Shown here: one piece after another, positions 1 through 8,705 of the stretch
How the letters are laid out: each line of letters starts with the position of its first letter
Numbering within the stretch: the first letter of the stretch is position 1
Source: Kutzneria viridogrisea
GTDB taxonomy: Bacteria > Actinomycetota > Actinomycetes > Mycobacteriales > Pseudonocardiaceae
DNA: 64,000 nt
Assembly: GCA_014138725.1 (NCBI GenBank)
Contig: JACJID010000006.1
Span: forward strand, 301,001-365,000
Direction: 5' to 3'
Translations under genes and position numbers: made by a program
The notes under the pieces: model-generated
What the model saw: the letters and a program-made list of their open reading frames with translations, nothing else
Databases searched by the model: none
What the model was told of the DNA's origin: nothing

Positions 1-176
1 CCCTGGAACATCAGGTGCTCGAAGAGGTGGGCGAAGCCCGTCCTGCCCTCCGGCTCGGATCGGAAGCCCACGTCGTAGTGCACGCTCACGCCGACGACCG
101 GGGCCGTGCGGTCCGGGGCGAGCACCACGCGCAGGCCGTTGGGGAGGGTGAACCTGTGCAGTTCTGGTGCGGCCAT
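1..176 (-). CDS. M16-family zinc peptidase, N-terminal part (runs off left edge)
   Basis: The ATG at 176 (reverse strand) opens a frame of about 58 codons that leaves the window without a stop. The visible protein starts with a short beta-strand region (LHRFTLPNGLRVVLAPD) typical of the first strand of M16 (pitrilysin/insulinase) peptidases. It then carries the inverted zinc motif HLFEH (HxxEH) near residue 52, inside FAHLFEHLMFQG. In M16 enzymes the two histidines bind zinc and the glutamate activates water. No signal peptide is visible, so a cytosolic or otherwise non-Sec processing peptidase is the expected type. It is divergent from the M1 aminopeptidase next door. The motif makes the family secure; substrate and full length cannot be seen. 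Confidence 0.85.
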   Translation of the reverse strand, partial: MAAPELHRFTLPNGLRVVLAPDRTAPVVGVSVHYDVGFRSEPEGRTGFAHLFEHLMFQ

Positions 177-277
177 GGCCGCAAGCCTACGGCCTGGGCG
201 GGTGCGACCTGGGGCGTAGGTGAGCGTCATTCCGAGGGATGTTGTTCGCCTACAGGGAAGTACCTGAACGTTGCCGC

Positions 278-1654
278 ATGGCACTGCTCCCCATCACCGC
301 GGCCGTGGCCGCCGCAGCGGTTGTGGCCGGTATCACATTCGTCCCGGACCCGTTGCTGCCGGACCTGGGCAATCCTGGCTACCATGCCACCGCCTACGAC
401 CTGTCCTTCCGGTTCCGGCCGGAGTCCCGGCTCGTGGACGGCACCGCCACGATGACCGGCACGGCGGACCGGCGGTTGACCGAACTGGCCCTGGACCACG
501 CCGGCGGGACCGTGCGGCAGGTCACCGTGGACGGCCGTCCCGCGCAGTTCCACACCCGGGGCGAGAAGCTGGTGATCGTGCCCTCGCGGCAGCCGTCCGG
601 GCGGTTCCGGGTGACGGTGGACTACACCGCCGACCGGGACGCCAAGATCCCCTCCAAGGTGGACGACACCGCGGGCTGGGGCAACAACTCCGACGGCGGC
701 TTCGTCTGGTGGGGGCAACCCGACCGGGCGCACCTGTTCTTCCCGTGCAACGACGACCTCACCGACAAGGCCCAGTTCACCTACCGGGTGACCGTGCCGG
801 ACGGGTGGACCGCCATCGCCAACGGCACGAAGCGCGCCGAGGAGTCGGCCGACGGTTCCACGACGTTCGTCTACGCCACCGAGCACCCCATGGCGACACA
901 GTTGGCACAGCTCGCCGTCGGCAAGTTCGACATCGTGACCGGCGTGGGCCCGCACGGTCTGCCGCTGCGCAGTGCGGTACCTGCCGGTCGTGCCGCCGAG
1001 TTCAGGCCCGCGCTGGACCGGCTGCCGGAGTACCTGTCGTGGCTTGAGGCCAAGATCGGTCGGCGCTACCCGTTCGAGGTGGCGGGCGTGCTCGGCGTGG
1101 ACGGCCCCGGCGCGCAGCAAACGTTCGCGCTGGAGACGCAGACCCTGCCGGTCTTCCATGCGAACAGCCTGACCAACGCGCAGGAAGTGGTGCACGAGCT
1201 GGCACACCAGTGGTTCGGCGACTCGGTGGGCGTGCGCACCTGGAGCGATCTCTGGCTCAGCGAGGGCTTCGCCAGCTACCTGGACCTGACCTGGGACGCC
1301 GAGCACGGCGGGCCCGCCGTGGACGAGCAGCTGCGCAAGGCCTACCAGTTCGACGGCCAGGTCCGGGCCCAGGGCGTCACCCCGGGCGACCCCAAGCGGC
1401 CCGACATCATGTTCGGTCTCGCCCGCGGCGAGGGCGCGCTGGTGGTGTACGCCCTGCGGCAGCAGGTGGGGGAGCAGGAGTTCGGCCGTGTCCTGCGCGA
1501 CTACCTGGCCCGCTACCGGGACGGTTCGGCCAGCAGCGCGGACTTCATCGGGGTGGCCGGGCCCGCGCAGGACGGGTTCCTGCGGGACTGGCTGTACGGC
1601 AAGAAGACCCCGCCGATGCCCGGCCACCCGGACTGGACCTCAGGAGCGCAGTGA
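278..1654 (+). CDS. Secreted M1-family zinc aminopeptidase
   Basis: This is a 458-aa protein. I chose the ATG at 278 because it begins directly at a hydrophobic signal segment (MALLPITAAVAAAAVVAGI) and gives a normal Sec-type N-terminus; an in-frame start at 239 would add 13 non-conserved residues. The gluzincin motif HELAHQW lies at residues 306-312, and the third zinc ligand Glu329 (in LSEGF) follows the second His by the 18-residue gap typical of M1 peptidases. An N-terminal beta domain precedes the catalytic domain, and there is no large C-terminal helical domain, as in short actinobacterial secreted M1 enzymes. Expected role: removing N-terminal residues from peptides outside the membrane. 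The last 15 bases overlap the convergent DUF2207 gene. Confidence 0.9.
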   Translation: MALLPITAAVAAAAVVAGITFVPDPLLPDLGNPGYHATAYDLSFRFRPESRLVDGTATMTGTADRRLTELALDHAGGTVRQVTVDGRPAQFHTRGEKLVIVPSRQPSGRFRVTVDYTADRDAKIPSKVDDTAGWGNNSDGGFVWWGQPDRAHLFFPCNDDLTDKAQFTYRVTVPDGWTAIANGTKRAEESADGSTTFVYATEHPMATQLAQLAVGKFDIVTGVGPHGLPLRSAVPAGRAAEFRPALDRLPEYLSWLEAKIGRRYPFEVAGVLGVDGPGAQQTFALETQTLPVFHANSLTNAQEVVHELAHQWFGDSVGVRTWSDLWLSEGFASYLDLTWDAEHGGPAVDEQLRKAYQFDGQVRAQGVTPGDPKRPDIMFGLARGEGALVVYALRQQVGEQEFGRVLRDYLARYRDGSASSADFIGVAGPAQDGFLRDWLYGKKTPPMPGHPDWTSGAQ

Positions 1655-3301
1655 CCTCAGGTGCCCGGCCTGCGCCAGCACCCCGTCCAGTGAGCTGAGG
1701 AACGCCGGGAAGCGCGAGGCGAACCGGTTGAGGTCGCGGGCCTGCTCGGCCTCGCCGAACCAGTACAGGCCGGGAGTACCGTCCGCGTCCGGGTCCAGCC
1801 CGCGGAAGGTGTCCAGCCAGCGGTCGGTCTGACCCAGTACCACCGCGTAGGGCAGCGACCGGGAGAAGACCATCTCCCGGTCGCCCTCCGGGATGTCGGC
1901 GGGCCGCACCGAGCTGAGGTAGTTCAGCAGCCCGCGCACCTGCTCCAACAGGGCACTGCCACGCCGGGTCCGCGCGGGCATGGACCTGGCGCCCGCGGCC
2001 AGCGCGGCCCCGCCGATCACCACGGCCAGGCCGAGCAGGGCGTGGCCCACGGTGAAGGCCAGCAGCACGGTCAGCACCACACCCAGCGCCGCCACCCCGA
2101 TGCCGATCCACCACCAGCGGCTGCGCTCGGTGTCGGGGCGGCGGGCGAACCACTGCTTGTCCACCACGTCGGAGTACAGCGCGTCACGCACCGCGAGCAG
2201 GTCCACGCCGTTGCCGCGCAGCTCCGAGAGCAGCACCTGCTCGGCGCCCGCGGGCAGCAGCGAGTCGTACACCGCCCGCTCGTAGTCGGTCAGCGCGGCG
2301 TCGGCCGGGTTGCGCCGCACGAAGCGCCAGTCCACCACGCCCTGCTCACCGGCCACCTCGTCGATCCACAGGTAGTTGCGCACCGCGAGATCGATCACCG
2401 TGGCCGTCACGTCCACCACGTCCACGTGCTCGTCGATCACCGTGCCCACCTGGCCGGGCAGCACCCCGTCGGGCGAGGCGAAGGCCACCCGACCGTCCGG
2501 GCCGTCGGCCAGCACCCGCACCTGACCCACGTCGCTGGCCAGCGCCTTGGCGTCGCGGCCCCGGGCGAACCAGAGCAGGCCGAACCCGGCGAGCAGCAGC
2601 ACCGTGAGCCCGATCAGGCCGATGCCGGTGGCCGGGGTCAGCGCGAAGGCCGCGCCCAGCGAGGAGGTCGGCGCGAACCGCGCGTTCACCGGGACCGTGC
2701 CGGTGGGCAGCCCGATGGAGAAGTCCACCCGCTCACCGGGCAGCAGGTCGGCCTGCTCCGCGGTGGGCACCCCGCCCTCGCCGATCTGGGACAGCCCGCA
2801 CGCCTGGGCCGATCCGGGCGGACCAGCCAGGCAGGTGATCGACTGCGCCCGGCCGGGGGCCACCACCGACACCGTCAACCGGTCGATCCGCACGTCCCAG
2901 CCGCTGGCCACCTGCCAGCGCACGTCCTGGTGGTCGCCCTGGTCGGCCACCGCCCCGTCCACCGAGTAGGTCACCGTGGACTCGCCCGCGTCCAGCCGCA
3001 CCAGCAGCTGCTGGTCGTCGGCCGAGGCCGTGCCGCTGCCGTTGACCTTCGGGTCGCTGACCGTGAAGACCCGCTCCTGGTCGTCGCCCGCGGCCACCCG
3101 CAGCGGGGCCTTGCGGGTGACCGTGCGGCCCTCCGGCACGGTGACCTTCTCGGTGACCGAGAGCCTGCCGTCCCGCTCGACCTTCAGCGCGACCTGGCTC
3201 TGCACCCCGCTCTGCTGGGCGGGCGCCTGCGCGTGGATGGGCAGCAGCCCGCTCGCGGCCATGGTCACCGCGGCGGCGGCAAGGCCCCAGTTCGTGAACA
3301 C
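1640..3301 (-). CDS. DUF2207-family membrane protein
   Basis: A 553-aa protein if the GTG at 3301 is the start; no strong ribosome-binding site is visible, and a later ATG would cut into the signal segment. The layout fits DUF2207: a hydrophobic export segment (residues ~5-27), a ~190-residue extracytoplasmic beta-rich domain, one membrane helix at ~222-246, a cytoplasmic region of ~150 residues, and paired membrane helices at ~397-437, then a C-terminal soluble tail with FWFGE-like aromatic motifs. The function of the family is not established. It is convergent with the M1 aminopeptidase and divergent from the zinc metallopeptidase run, so it seems to form its own transcription unit. Confidence 0.8.
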   Translation of the reverse strand: MFTNWGLAAAAVTMAASGLLPIHAQAPAQQSGVQSQVALKVERDGRLSVTEKVTVPEGRTVTRKAPLRVAAGDDQERVFTVSDPKVNGSGTASADDQQLLVRLDAGESTVTYSVDGAVADQGDHQDVRWQVASGWDVRIDRLTVSVVAPGRAQSITCLAGPPGSAQACGLSQIGEGGVPTAEQADLLPGERVDFSIGLPTGTVPVNARFAPTSSLGAAFALTPATGIGLIGLTVLLLAGFGLLWFARGRDAKALASDVGQVRVLADGPDGRVAFASPDGVLPGQVGTVIDEHVDVVDVTATVIDLAVRNYLWIDEVAGEQGVVDWRFVRRNPADAALTDYERAVYDSLLPAGAEQVLLSELRGNGVDLLAVRDALYSDVVDKQWFARRPDTERSRWWWIGIGVAALGVVLTVLLAFTVGHALLGLAVVIGGAALAAGARSMPARTRRGSALLEQVRGLLNYLSSVRPADIPEGDREMVFSRSLPYAVVLGQTDRWLDTFRGLDPDADGTPGLYWFGEAEQARDLNRFASRFPAFLSSLDGVLAQAGHLRSLRS

Positions 3302-3411
3302 GCTCGCGGAGGATAGTGCAGGTGCACGGTCACCCGGGGTCCTATCCTTTGCACGGTATCCACCAAGGGGGGACGGCTGTTCTCGGTCGCCCAGGGGAAT
3401 GAGGTCGACCG

Positions 3412-4506
3412 TTGGACAGTTCCGAGGAACCCACACCCGGCAGACAGGCGGACACCCCGGAGCCGTCCGCGGCGCCGCCGGTGGCCCTGGCCGGTGTGCC
3501 CGAACCGCCGCAGGCACCTCCGGTGGCCCAACTCCCCGCGGTGCCGCGCACCGACGACCCGTTGGCCGCCCCGAACCCGCCCGGCTGGCCGTCACCGCCC
3601 TACCCGCCGACGCTGACCTGGGCCCCGCTGCCCCGCAAGCAGCCCCGCGAGAACAACCCGTTCGTGGTGGTCGGCGTGCTCGCCCTGGTGTTGCTCCTGG
3701 TGCTCGGCGTCGGCATGGTCGGCACCCTGACCACCGAGGTCGAGGGCGTGGCCTCGGCGGCACCGGCCACCGCGACCAGCACCACCTCCAGCGCCCCGGC
3801 CGCCCCGAGGCGCTCCCTCAAGCTGGAGGACAACCCGCTGCTCAAGCCGGGCAAGTCCCTGGCGGCGAGCACCTGCACGCTGCCCCAGTTCGGCCGCTCG
3901 ACCGCACAGCTGGAGGCCTACTTCGCCGCCGAGATCCGCTGCCTGGACGAGGCGTGGCGGCCGGTGCTGCAGTCGGTGAACCTGCCGTTCGAACCGACCC
4001 GGCTGACGATGGACGGGGAGGCGGGCGGCTGCAAGGCGGGCACCGACACCAGCGAGCGGCCCACGGCCTTCTACTGCGGGGCGGACAACCGGCTGCACAT
4101 GCCGGTGGACAGCGTGCTGGAGGACACCGGCGGCATCCCCTCGGTGATGATCGGCGTGCTGGCCCACGAGTACGGCCACCACGTGCAGGACCTCAGCGGG
4201 GTGCTGGCCGCCGAGTCCCGGCGCGAGTTCCAGGCCGGGCGGGACAGCGCGGCGGGCAACGAGCTGTCCCGGAGGCTGGAACTGCAGGCCAACTGCTTCG
4301 CCGGTATGTTCCTCGCCAGCGTGGCGGGCCGCGGGTCGATCACCAAGGCCACGGCCACCAACGGTGCCGCCTCCTTCGCGGAGGGCGGCGCGGAGCAGAC
4401 CCACGGCTCCCCGGCCCACCAGGGCAGGTGGGCCGAGGTCGGGTACAAGGACAACAACACGGCATCGTGCAACACCTGGGTCGCGCCACCGGGAGACGTG
4501 AGCTGA
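3412..4506 (+). CDS. Membrane-anchored neutral zinc metallopeptidase, copy 1
   Basis: A 364-aa protein starting at TTG 3412, behind a GAGGTCG ribosome-binding site. It has a proline-rich cytoplasmic N-terminus (~80 residues), one membrane helix (FVVVGVLALVLLLVLGVG, ~82-105), a Ser/Thr/Pro-rich linker, then a catalytic domain with HEYGHH at 252-257 (HExxH). This is the putative neutral zinc metallopeptidase family (Zn_peptidase, PF04228-like). Paired cysteines flank the catalytic core and may form disulfides outside the cell. It is the first of three tandem paralogues. It lacks the MTQPPGW N-terminus shared by the other two and is the most divergent. Substrate unknown. Confidence 0.85.
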   Translation: MDSSEEPTPGRQADTPEPSAAPPVALAGVPEPPQAPPVAQLPAVPRTDDPLAAPNPPGWPSPPYPPTLTWAPLPRKQPRENNPFVVVGVLALVLLLVLGVGMVGTLTTEVEGVASAAPATATSTTSSAPAAPRRSLKLEDNPLLKPGKSLAASTCTLPQFGRSTAQLEAYFAAEIRCLDEAWRPVLQSVNLPFEPTRLTMDGEAGGCKAGTDTSERPTAFYCGADNRLHMPVDSVLEDTGGIPSVMIGVLAHEYGHHVQDLSGVLAAESRREFQAGRDSAAGNELSRRLELQANCFAGMFLASVAGRGSITKATATNGAASFAEGGAEQTHGSPAHQGRWAEVGYKDNNTASCNTWVAPPGDVS

Positions 4507-4600
4507 TCTTGAAGGTCGTGCCAGTGAGCGAGCGGGCGAGCGAATCATCAGGCGCAGTGCCCGCGCGAAGCGCCGCGCCGAGCCTCAGCGAGGTGCGGCG

Positions 4601-5761
4601 GTGACCCAGCCGCCCGGCTGGCAGCCCGGTTACGGGCGGGCGCCGCTGCCCCCGCCGGTGCCCAGCCCGTACCCCGCCCCGGGCACCGGCTACCGGCAGC
4701 CCGGCCCGCCGCCACCCCAGTACCCGCGCCCCGGCCAGCAGCAGGCCCCGCCGCCCTACGGCGTGCCGCCCGCCCGGCCGGTCATGCCCCCGCCGGTGCA
4801 GGCCGCGCTGCCCGGGCCCCCGCCGCCCGGCTGGCAGCCGCCCCCGCCCCCGCCGCGCAAGCCCTCCCGTGGACCGCTGCTGGCCATCGTGCTGGTCGCG
4901 GTCGCCGTGCTGGGCGTGGCCGCGATCGGCCTGATCGCGCTGAACAGGTCCCAGCGGCGCTCGGACGCCGGCTACGACTACCGGCCGACCACCACCTCCC
5001 CGGCGAGCCGGACCCCGGCCAGTTCCACCAGCCCCGCACCCGGCGGCGGCTCGCCCGCGTACTCGCTGGCCGACAACCCGCTGTTCGCCGCGCCCGGCCC
5101 GTCCCCGGTGACCTGCCCCCTGCCCCGCTGGCAGACCACCCCCGCCGGGTCCCAGGCGTACCTGACCGCGGCCCTGCCCTGCCTGAACCAGATGTGGGAG
5201 CCGGTGCTGCGCGCGGCCAAGCTGCCGTTCAAGCCGCCCCGGCTCGCGTTCCCCTCCGGCACGAGCTGGTCCAGCCCGTGCGGCTCGGTGTCCAACGGGG
5301 AGGCCGCCGCCTTCTACTGCTCCACCGACAACACCATGTACATGCCGTTCTCCGGTTTGCAGACCGAGGACTTCGGCGCCCGGCCCGGGGTGTACCTGGC
5401 GGTGTTCGCCCACGAGTACGGCCACCACGTGCAGGAGCTGACCGGCATGATGAAGGTCGCCGACGAGAAGATGTACGACGGCGGCTCGGACAGCCCGGCC
5501 AGCCTGGAGATCTCCCGGCGGCTGGAGTTGCAGGCGCAGTGCTTCTCCGGGCTGTTCCTGGCGGCGACCTCCGGTCGGGGCTCGGTGGACAAGACCGTGG
5601 TCAAGGACGCCGCCAGCACCCAGCAGCGCGGTGACCGCAGCGGTGGCCGTCGCGACCACGGCACCGACGAGCACGCCGCGGGCTGGTGGAACCAGGGCTT
5701 CCAGAAGAACGTCGTAAGCCAGTGCAACACCTGGCGCGCGAGTAGCGCCGACGTGGCCTGA
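4601..5761 (+). CDS. Membrane-anchored neutral zinc metallopeptidase, copy 2
   Basis: A 386-aa protein starting at GTG 4601. The N-terminal ~85 residues are almost pure Pro/Gly/Gln/Tyr repeats (starting MTQPPGW), followed by a membrane helix (~89-108), a Thr/Ser/Pro linker and the peptidase domain with HEYGHH at 271-276. The second catalytic-region signature is the run SRRLELQAQCFSGLFLA, which is repeated almost exactly in copies 1 and 3. The shared domain layout and tandem placement show gene duplication. The 94-bp gap from copy 1 contains small GC-rich hairpins but no clear promoter. Copy 3 follows after 13 bp, so 2 and 3 are surely co-transcribed. Confidence 0.85.
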   Translation: MTQPPGWQPGYGRAPLPPPVPSPYPAPGTGYRQPGPPPPQYPRPGQQQAPPPYGVPPARPVMPPPVQAALPGPPPPGWQPPPPPPRKPSRGPLLAIVLVAVAVLGVAAIGLIALNRSQRRSDAGYDYRPTTTSPASRTPASSTSPAPGGGSPAYSLADNPLFAAPGPSPVTCPLPRWQTTPAGSQAYLTAALPCLNQMWEPVLRAAKLPFKPPRLAFPSGTSWSSPCGSVSNGEAAAFYCSTDNTMYMPFSGLQTEDFGARPGVYLAVFAHEYGHHVQELTGMMKVADEKMYDGGSDSPASLEISRRLELQAQCFSGLFLAATSGRGSVDKTVVKDAASTQQRGDRSGGRRDHGTDEHAAGWWNQGFQKNVVSQCNTWRASSADVA

Positions 5762-5774
5762 ACCAGGGGGAGAC

Positions 5775-6950
5775 GTGACGCAGCCGCCGGGCTGGAACAG
5801 TGGGTATGGCGGCGGTGGGCCGTTGCCGCCGCCAGTGCCCAGCCAGTACCCGAGTGCGGGATCCGTGCCGCCGGTGCCGCCGCCGGTGATGCGCCCCCCG
5901 ACGGGCCCGCCCGGCTATCCCGCCCCGCCGCCGATGCCGGTGATGCCCCCGCCGTACTCCGGACCCGGCCTGCCGCCGCCGCGACGGTCCTCGGCCGGTC
6001 CGGTCCTGGCCGTCGTACTGGTCGGGGTCGCGCTGCTCGGGATCGCCACCGTCGGTGTGCTCGCGTTCACCAGGTCCAGCCAGAACTCCTCCTCGGGCGG
6101 TGCCGGCTCCCCGACCTCCACCACCAGCACGTACCCGACGAGCCGCAGCACGACCACGACGACCACCACCACGCGCACGACCACCAGCACGCCCCGGACC
6201 ACCACGAAGCCGCCGGCCAGCAGCACGCCCAGCGGGCCGCAGCCGGTGCCGCGGACCGCGGACAACCCGCTGTTCGGCGTGAACGGGCTGCCCGGCACGA
6301 ACTGCGCGCTCAGCCGGTGGACCACCGACCCCGCCGGGGCGGAGCGGTTCTTCCGCAGCGCGCTGCCCTGCCTGGACGCCGCCTGGGCCCCGGTGCTCAG
6401 GGCCGCCAAGCTGCCGTTCTTCACCCCGAAGCTGGCCTTCCCCGAGGGCGCGAACTTCGCCAGCCCGTGCGGGGCCATGCAGGTCGGCCGCATGGTCGCC
6501 TACTACTGCGGGACCAACAACACGCTGTACATGCCGTTCTCCGGGTTGCAGACCGCCCAGTACGGCGCGCACCCCGGGGTCTACCTCGCGCTGTTCGCCC
6601 ACGAGTACGGCCACCACGTGCAGCAGCTGTCCGGGGTCATGGACGCCTACGTGGACCAGCGCTACGACGCGGGCCAGGACAGCGACGCGGGCCTGGAGCT
6701 GTCCCGGCGACTGGAGTTGCAGGCCCAGTGCTTCTCCGGCATGTTCCTGGCCGCGACCGGCGGGCGCGGGGACGTGGACGCCAACCTCGTCACCGAGGCC
6801 AACACCAGCCAGGACCGCGGGGACCACAACGGGCCGCCGCGCGACCACGGCACCGACGACCACACGATCGCCTGGTGGCGGCAGGGCTACCAGAAGAACA
6901 GCCCCGCCCAGTGCAACACGTGGCGCTCCTCGGCCGCCGACGTGTCATGA
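5775..6950 (+). CDS. Membrane-anchored neutral zinc metallopeptidase, copy 3
   Basis: A 391-aa protein starting at GTG 5775, behind a good GGGAG ribosome-binding site. Same layout as copy 2: MTQPPGW start, Pro/Gly-rich cytoplasmic tail, membrane helix (~75-95), a long Thr-rich linker (poly-Thr/Ser, likely O-mannosylated or wall-spanning), and the HEYGHH zinc site at 276-281. C-terminal CNTW-containing ends match copy 2 closely. The stop overlaps the convergent membrane-protein gene by 6 bp. The run is likely one operon with copy 2. Processing of other extracytoplasmic proteins is a reasonable role but is inference. Confidence 0.85.
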   Translation: MTQPPGWNSGYGGGGPLPPPVPSQYPSAGSVPPVPPPVMRPPTGPPGYPAPPPMPVMPPPYSGPGLPPPRRSSAGPVLAVVLVGVALLGIATVGVLAFTRSSQNSSSGGAGSPTSTTSTYPTSRSTTTTTTTTRTTTSTPRTTTKPPASSTPSGPQPVPRTADNPLFGVNGLPGTNCALSRWTTDPAGAERFFRSALPCLDAAWAPVLRAAKLPFFTPKLAFPEGANFASPCGAMQVGRMVAYYCGTNNTLYMPFSGLQTAQYGAHPGVYLALFAHEYGHHVQQLSGVMDAYVDQRYDAGQDSDAGLELSRRLELQAQCFSGMFLAATGGRGDVDANLVTEANTSQDRGDHNGPPRDHGTDDHTIAWWRQGYQKNSPAQCNTWRSSAADVS

Positions 6951-7487
6951 AAGTGCCGTTCGCGACACCGGGGCGTCGGCGTTCTCCTGCTCGCCGATGA
7001 CCGGCGGGCCCGCGCCCACCACGGCGGGCGGCTCCGGGACGGGGGCCTCGGCGGCGGGCCTGGGCCTGCGCCGGATCAGGTACGCGTAGAGGGCGCCCGC
7101 CCCGCCGCTCAGACACATCAGCAGCGCGGTGAGCCTGCCATTGCGGTTGCCGCCGACCTGCGCCGCGTCAGTGGCCTGGGCCAGCGGCTGCCCGTTGGCC
7201 CCGGTGCCGATCACCACGTTCAGGGTGGTGCCCTTGGCCTGCCCGCAGCCGCTGAGCGGCACCTGCTTGCGCTGCCCGTTCACCTGGGCCTCGACCGTGT
7301 CGTGGGCGTCGGGCCCCCCGCACTGCGCCGAGGTCACCACGGTGGCCTGCACCGGGGGATCGGTGGCATCGGCCGTGCTGGAGAAGCCCAGCGTCGGCCA
7401 CCAGACGACCGCCGCCGCACCGACCCCGACCAGCCCGATGACCAGCAGGATCAGCACCCATCTGATCGGGCCTTGCCGAACCGCCAC
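6945..7487 (-). CDS. Two-helix membrane protein, DUF3592-like
   Basis: A 180-aa protein from GTG 7487. An N-terminal membrane helix (RWVLILLVIGLVGVGAAAVV, ~8-30) is followed by an extracytoplasmic domain of ~80 residues with two cysteines, a second helix (~120-140, ending in RRR), and a Pro/Ala-rich cytoplasmic tail. This topology resembles DUF3592-type proteins, but the match is only by shape. It lies 41 bp downstream of the DUF5666-like lipoprotein gene in the same direction, so the two probably form an envelope operon. They are divergent from the two-component pair at 8022. Confidence 0.6.
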   Translation of the reverse strand: MAVRQGPIRWVLILLVIGLVGVGAAAVVWWPTLGFSSTADATDPPVQATVVTSAQCGGPDAHDTVEAQVNGQRKQVPLSGCGQAKGTTLNVVIGTGANGQPLAQATDAAQVGGNRNGRLTALLMCLSGGAGALYAYLIRRRPRPAAEAPVPEPPAVVGAGPPVIGEQENADAPVSRTALS

Positions 7488-7528
7488 GCCACCATGCTTC
7501 CAGACGGCCGCCCGGAAAGCACTCGCGG

Positions 7529-7912
7529 TCAGGAAGTCGGCTGCGGGGTGGCCGTGGTAGTCGCCGCGTTGCCCGTACCGACCCGCACGCTCAGCGCCTT
7601 GCCGTCCTTCACGATCACCGCGACCCGCTGCCCCTGCTGCACCGGGCCGCCGGTCACCTTCGTGGCCGAGTCGGTGGTCACCGTCTGCGAGCCGCCGTCC
7701 TTCGTGGTCACCACCAGCTGCCCGGCACTGGTCGAGGCCACCACCCCCAGCACCCTGGTCTCCCCGTCGGGCAGCGGCTTGCGGCTGTGCGAGGGCTTGG
7801 CGGTGCTGGTCGCCGTCGGTTGTGCGGGCTGGTCGGCCGCCGCGGCGGAGCACCCGGTCAACACCCCGGCCACCAGTACCGCACCCGTCACCAGAACAGT
7901 CGCTGAACGCAC
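7529..7912 (-). CDS. Small lipoprotein, DUF5666-like
   Basis: A 127-aa protein starting at GTG 7912. It has a classic lipoprotein signal ending in LTGC (acylated Cys21), a Ser/Thr/Ala-rich spacer, and a small beta domain of ~65 residues (pattern RVLGVVAST...VVTTKDG...VAVIVKDG) resembling DUF5666 domains. It is expected on the outer face of the cytoplasmic membrane; the function of such domains is not established. The gene diverges from the response regulator at 8022 across a ~110-bp gap, an arrangement often seen when a two-component system controls its neighbour. That regulatory link is inference. Confidence 0.7.
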   Translation of the reverse strand: MRSATVLVTGAVLVAGVLTGCSAAAADQPAQPTATSTAKPSHSRKPLPDGETRVLGVVASTSAGQLVVTTKDGGSQTVTTDSATKVTGGPVQQGQRVAVIVKDGKALSVRVGTGNAATTTATPQPTS

Positions 7913-8021
7913 TTTCGCTCCTCGTCTCGACGTCGGTTGGTACCCACGTTCCCGGCGGCGCCTGAGCGGAGCCTGAAGTCACGGCGGGTTTCAGCGCGCG
8001 TTCAGCACCGGGGGCAGCAGA

Positions 8022-8705
8022 ATGGGCGCCGTGTCAGTGGCGAGGATCCTGGTCGTCGAGGACACGGAGGCCATCTGCGCCGCCGTGCGCTCGGCGCTGC
8101 GCGACGGCGGTTACGAGGTGCTGGCCCGCGCGGACGGCCGTGAACTGGAGGTGGATCTCGCCCAGTTCCGGCCGGACCTGGTCGTGCTGGACGTGATGCT
8201 GCCCGGCAGGGACGGCTTCCAGCTGCTCGACGTCATCCGGCGGACCAGCAACGCCGGGGTGGTCATGCTCACCGCCCGCGACGGCGTGCCCGACCGGCTG
8301 CGCGGCCTGCAGGCCGGTGCCGACGACTACGTGCTCAAGCCCTTCGTGCTGGCCGAACTGGTCGCCAGGGTCGGCGCCGTGCTGCGCAGGCTCGGCCGCA
8401 CCCCGTCCACGGTGCAGGTCGGCGAGCTCGTGGTGGACGCCGACTCCGGGGTGGTCCTGCACGCGGGCAGCCCGGTGGACGTGACCGCCACCGAGCTGCG
8501 CCTGCTGTGCTACCTGGCGGCCCAGCGCGGCCGGGTGGTCAGCAAGACCCAGATCCTGACCAGCGTGTGGGGCTACGAGGACTACGACCCCAACCTGGTC
8601 GAGGTGCACGTCAGCTCGCTGCGCCGCAAGCTGGAGGCCCACGGCCCGCGCCTGCTGCACACCGTGCGCGGGCTGGGGTACGTGCTGCGCCCGGGCACCT
8701 CGTGA
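8022..8705 (+). CDS. OmpR/PhoB-family response regulator
   Basis: A 227-aa protein (ATG 8022; the in-frame GTG at 8031 is an alternative start). The receiver domain (1-120) shows the acidic pair E13/D14, phospho-acceptor D57 in VLDVMLPG, the Thr in MLTAR and the Lys in VLKPF. The winged-helix output domain (~130-224) has the OmpR-type pattern ending in TVRGLGYVLRPG. It regulates transcription after phosphorylation by the histidine kinase that follows. Its TGA overlaps the kinase GTG (GTGA), so the two are translationally coupled. Likely targets are not visible, though the divergent lipoprotein operon is a candidate. Confidence 0.95.
   Translation: MGAVSVARILVVEDTEAICAAVRSALRDGGYEVLARADGRELEVDLAQFRPDLVVLDVMLPGRDGFQLLDVIRRTSNAGVVMLTARDGVPDRLRGLQAGADDYVLKPFVLAELVARVGAVLRRLGRTPSTVQVGELVVDADSGVVLHAGSPVDVTATELRLLCYLAAQRGRVVSKTQILTSVWGYEDYDPNLVEVHVSSLRRKLEAHGPRLLHTVRGLGYVLRPGTS

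Noticed and set aside
4507..4600. Possible interspersed repeat between metallopeptidase copies 1 and 2
   Set aside because: It has short GAGCGAGCG-like runs and a small hairpin, but no second copy was seen in the window.
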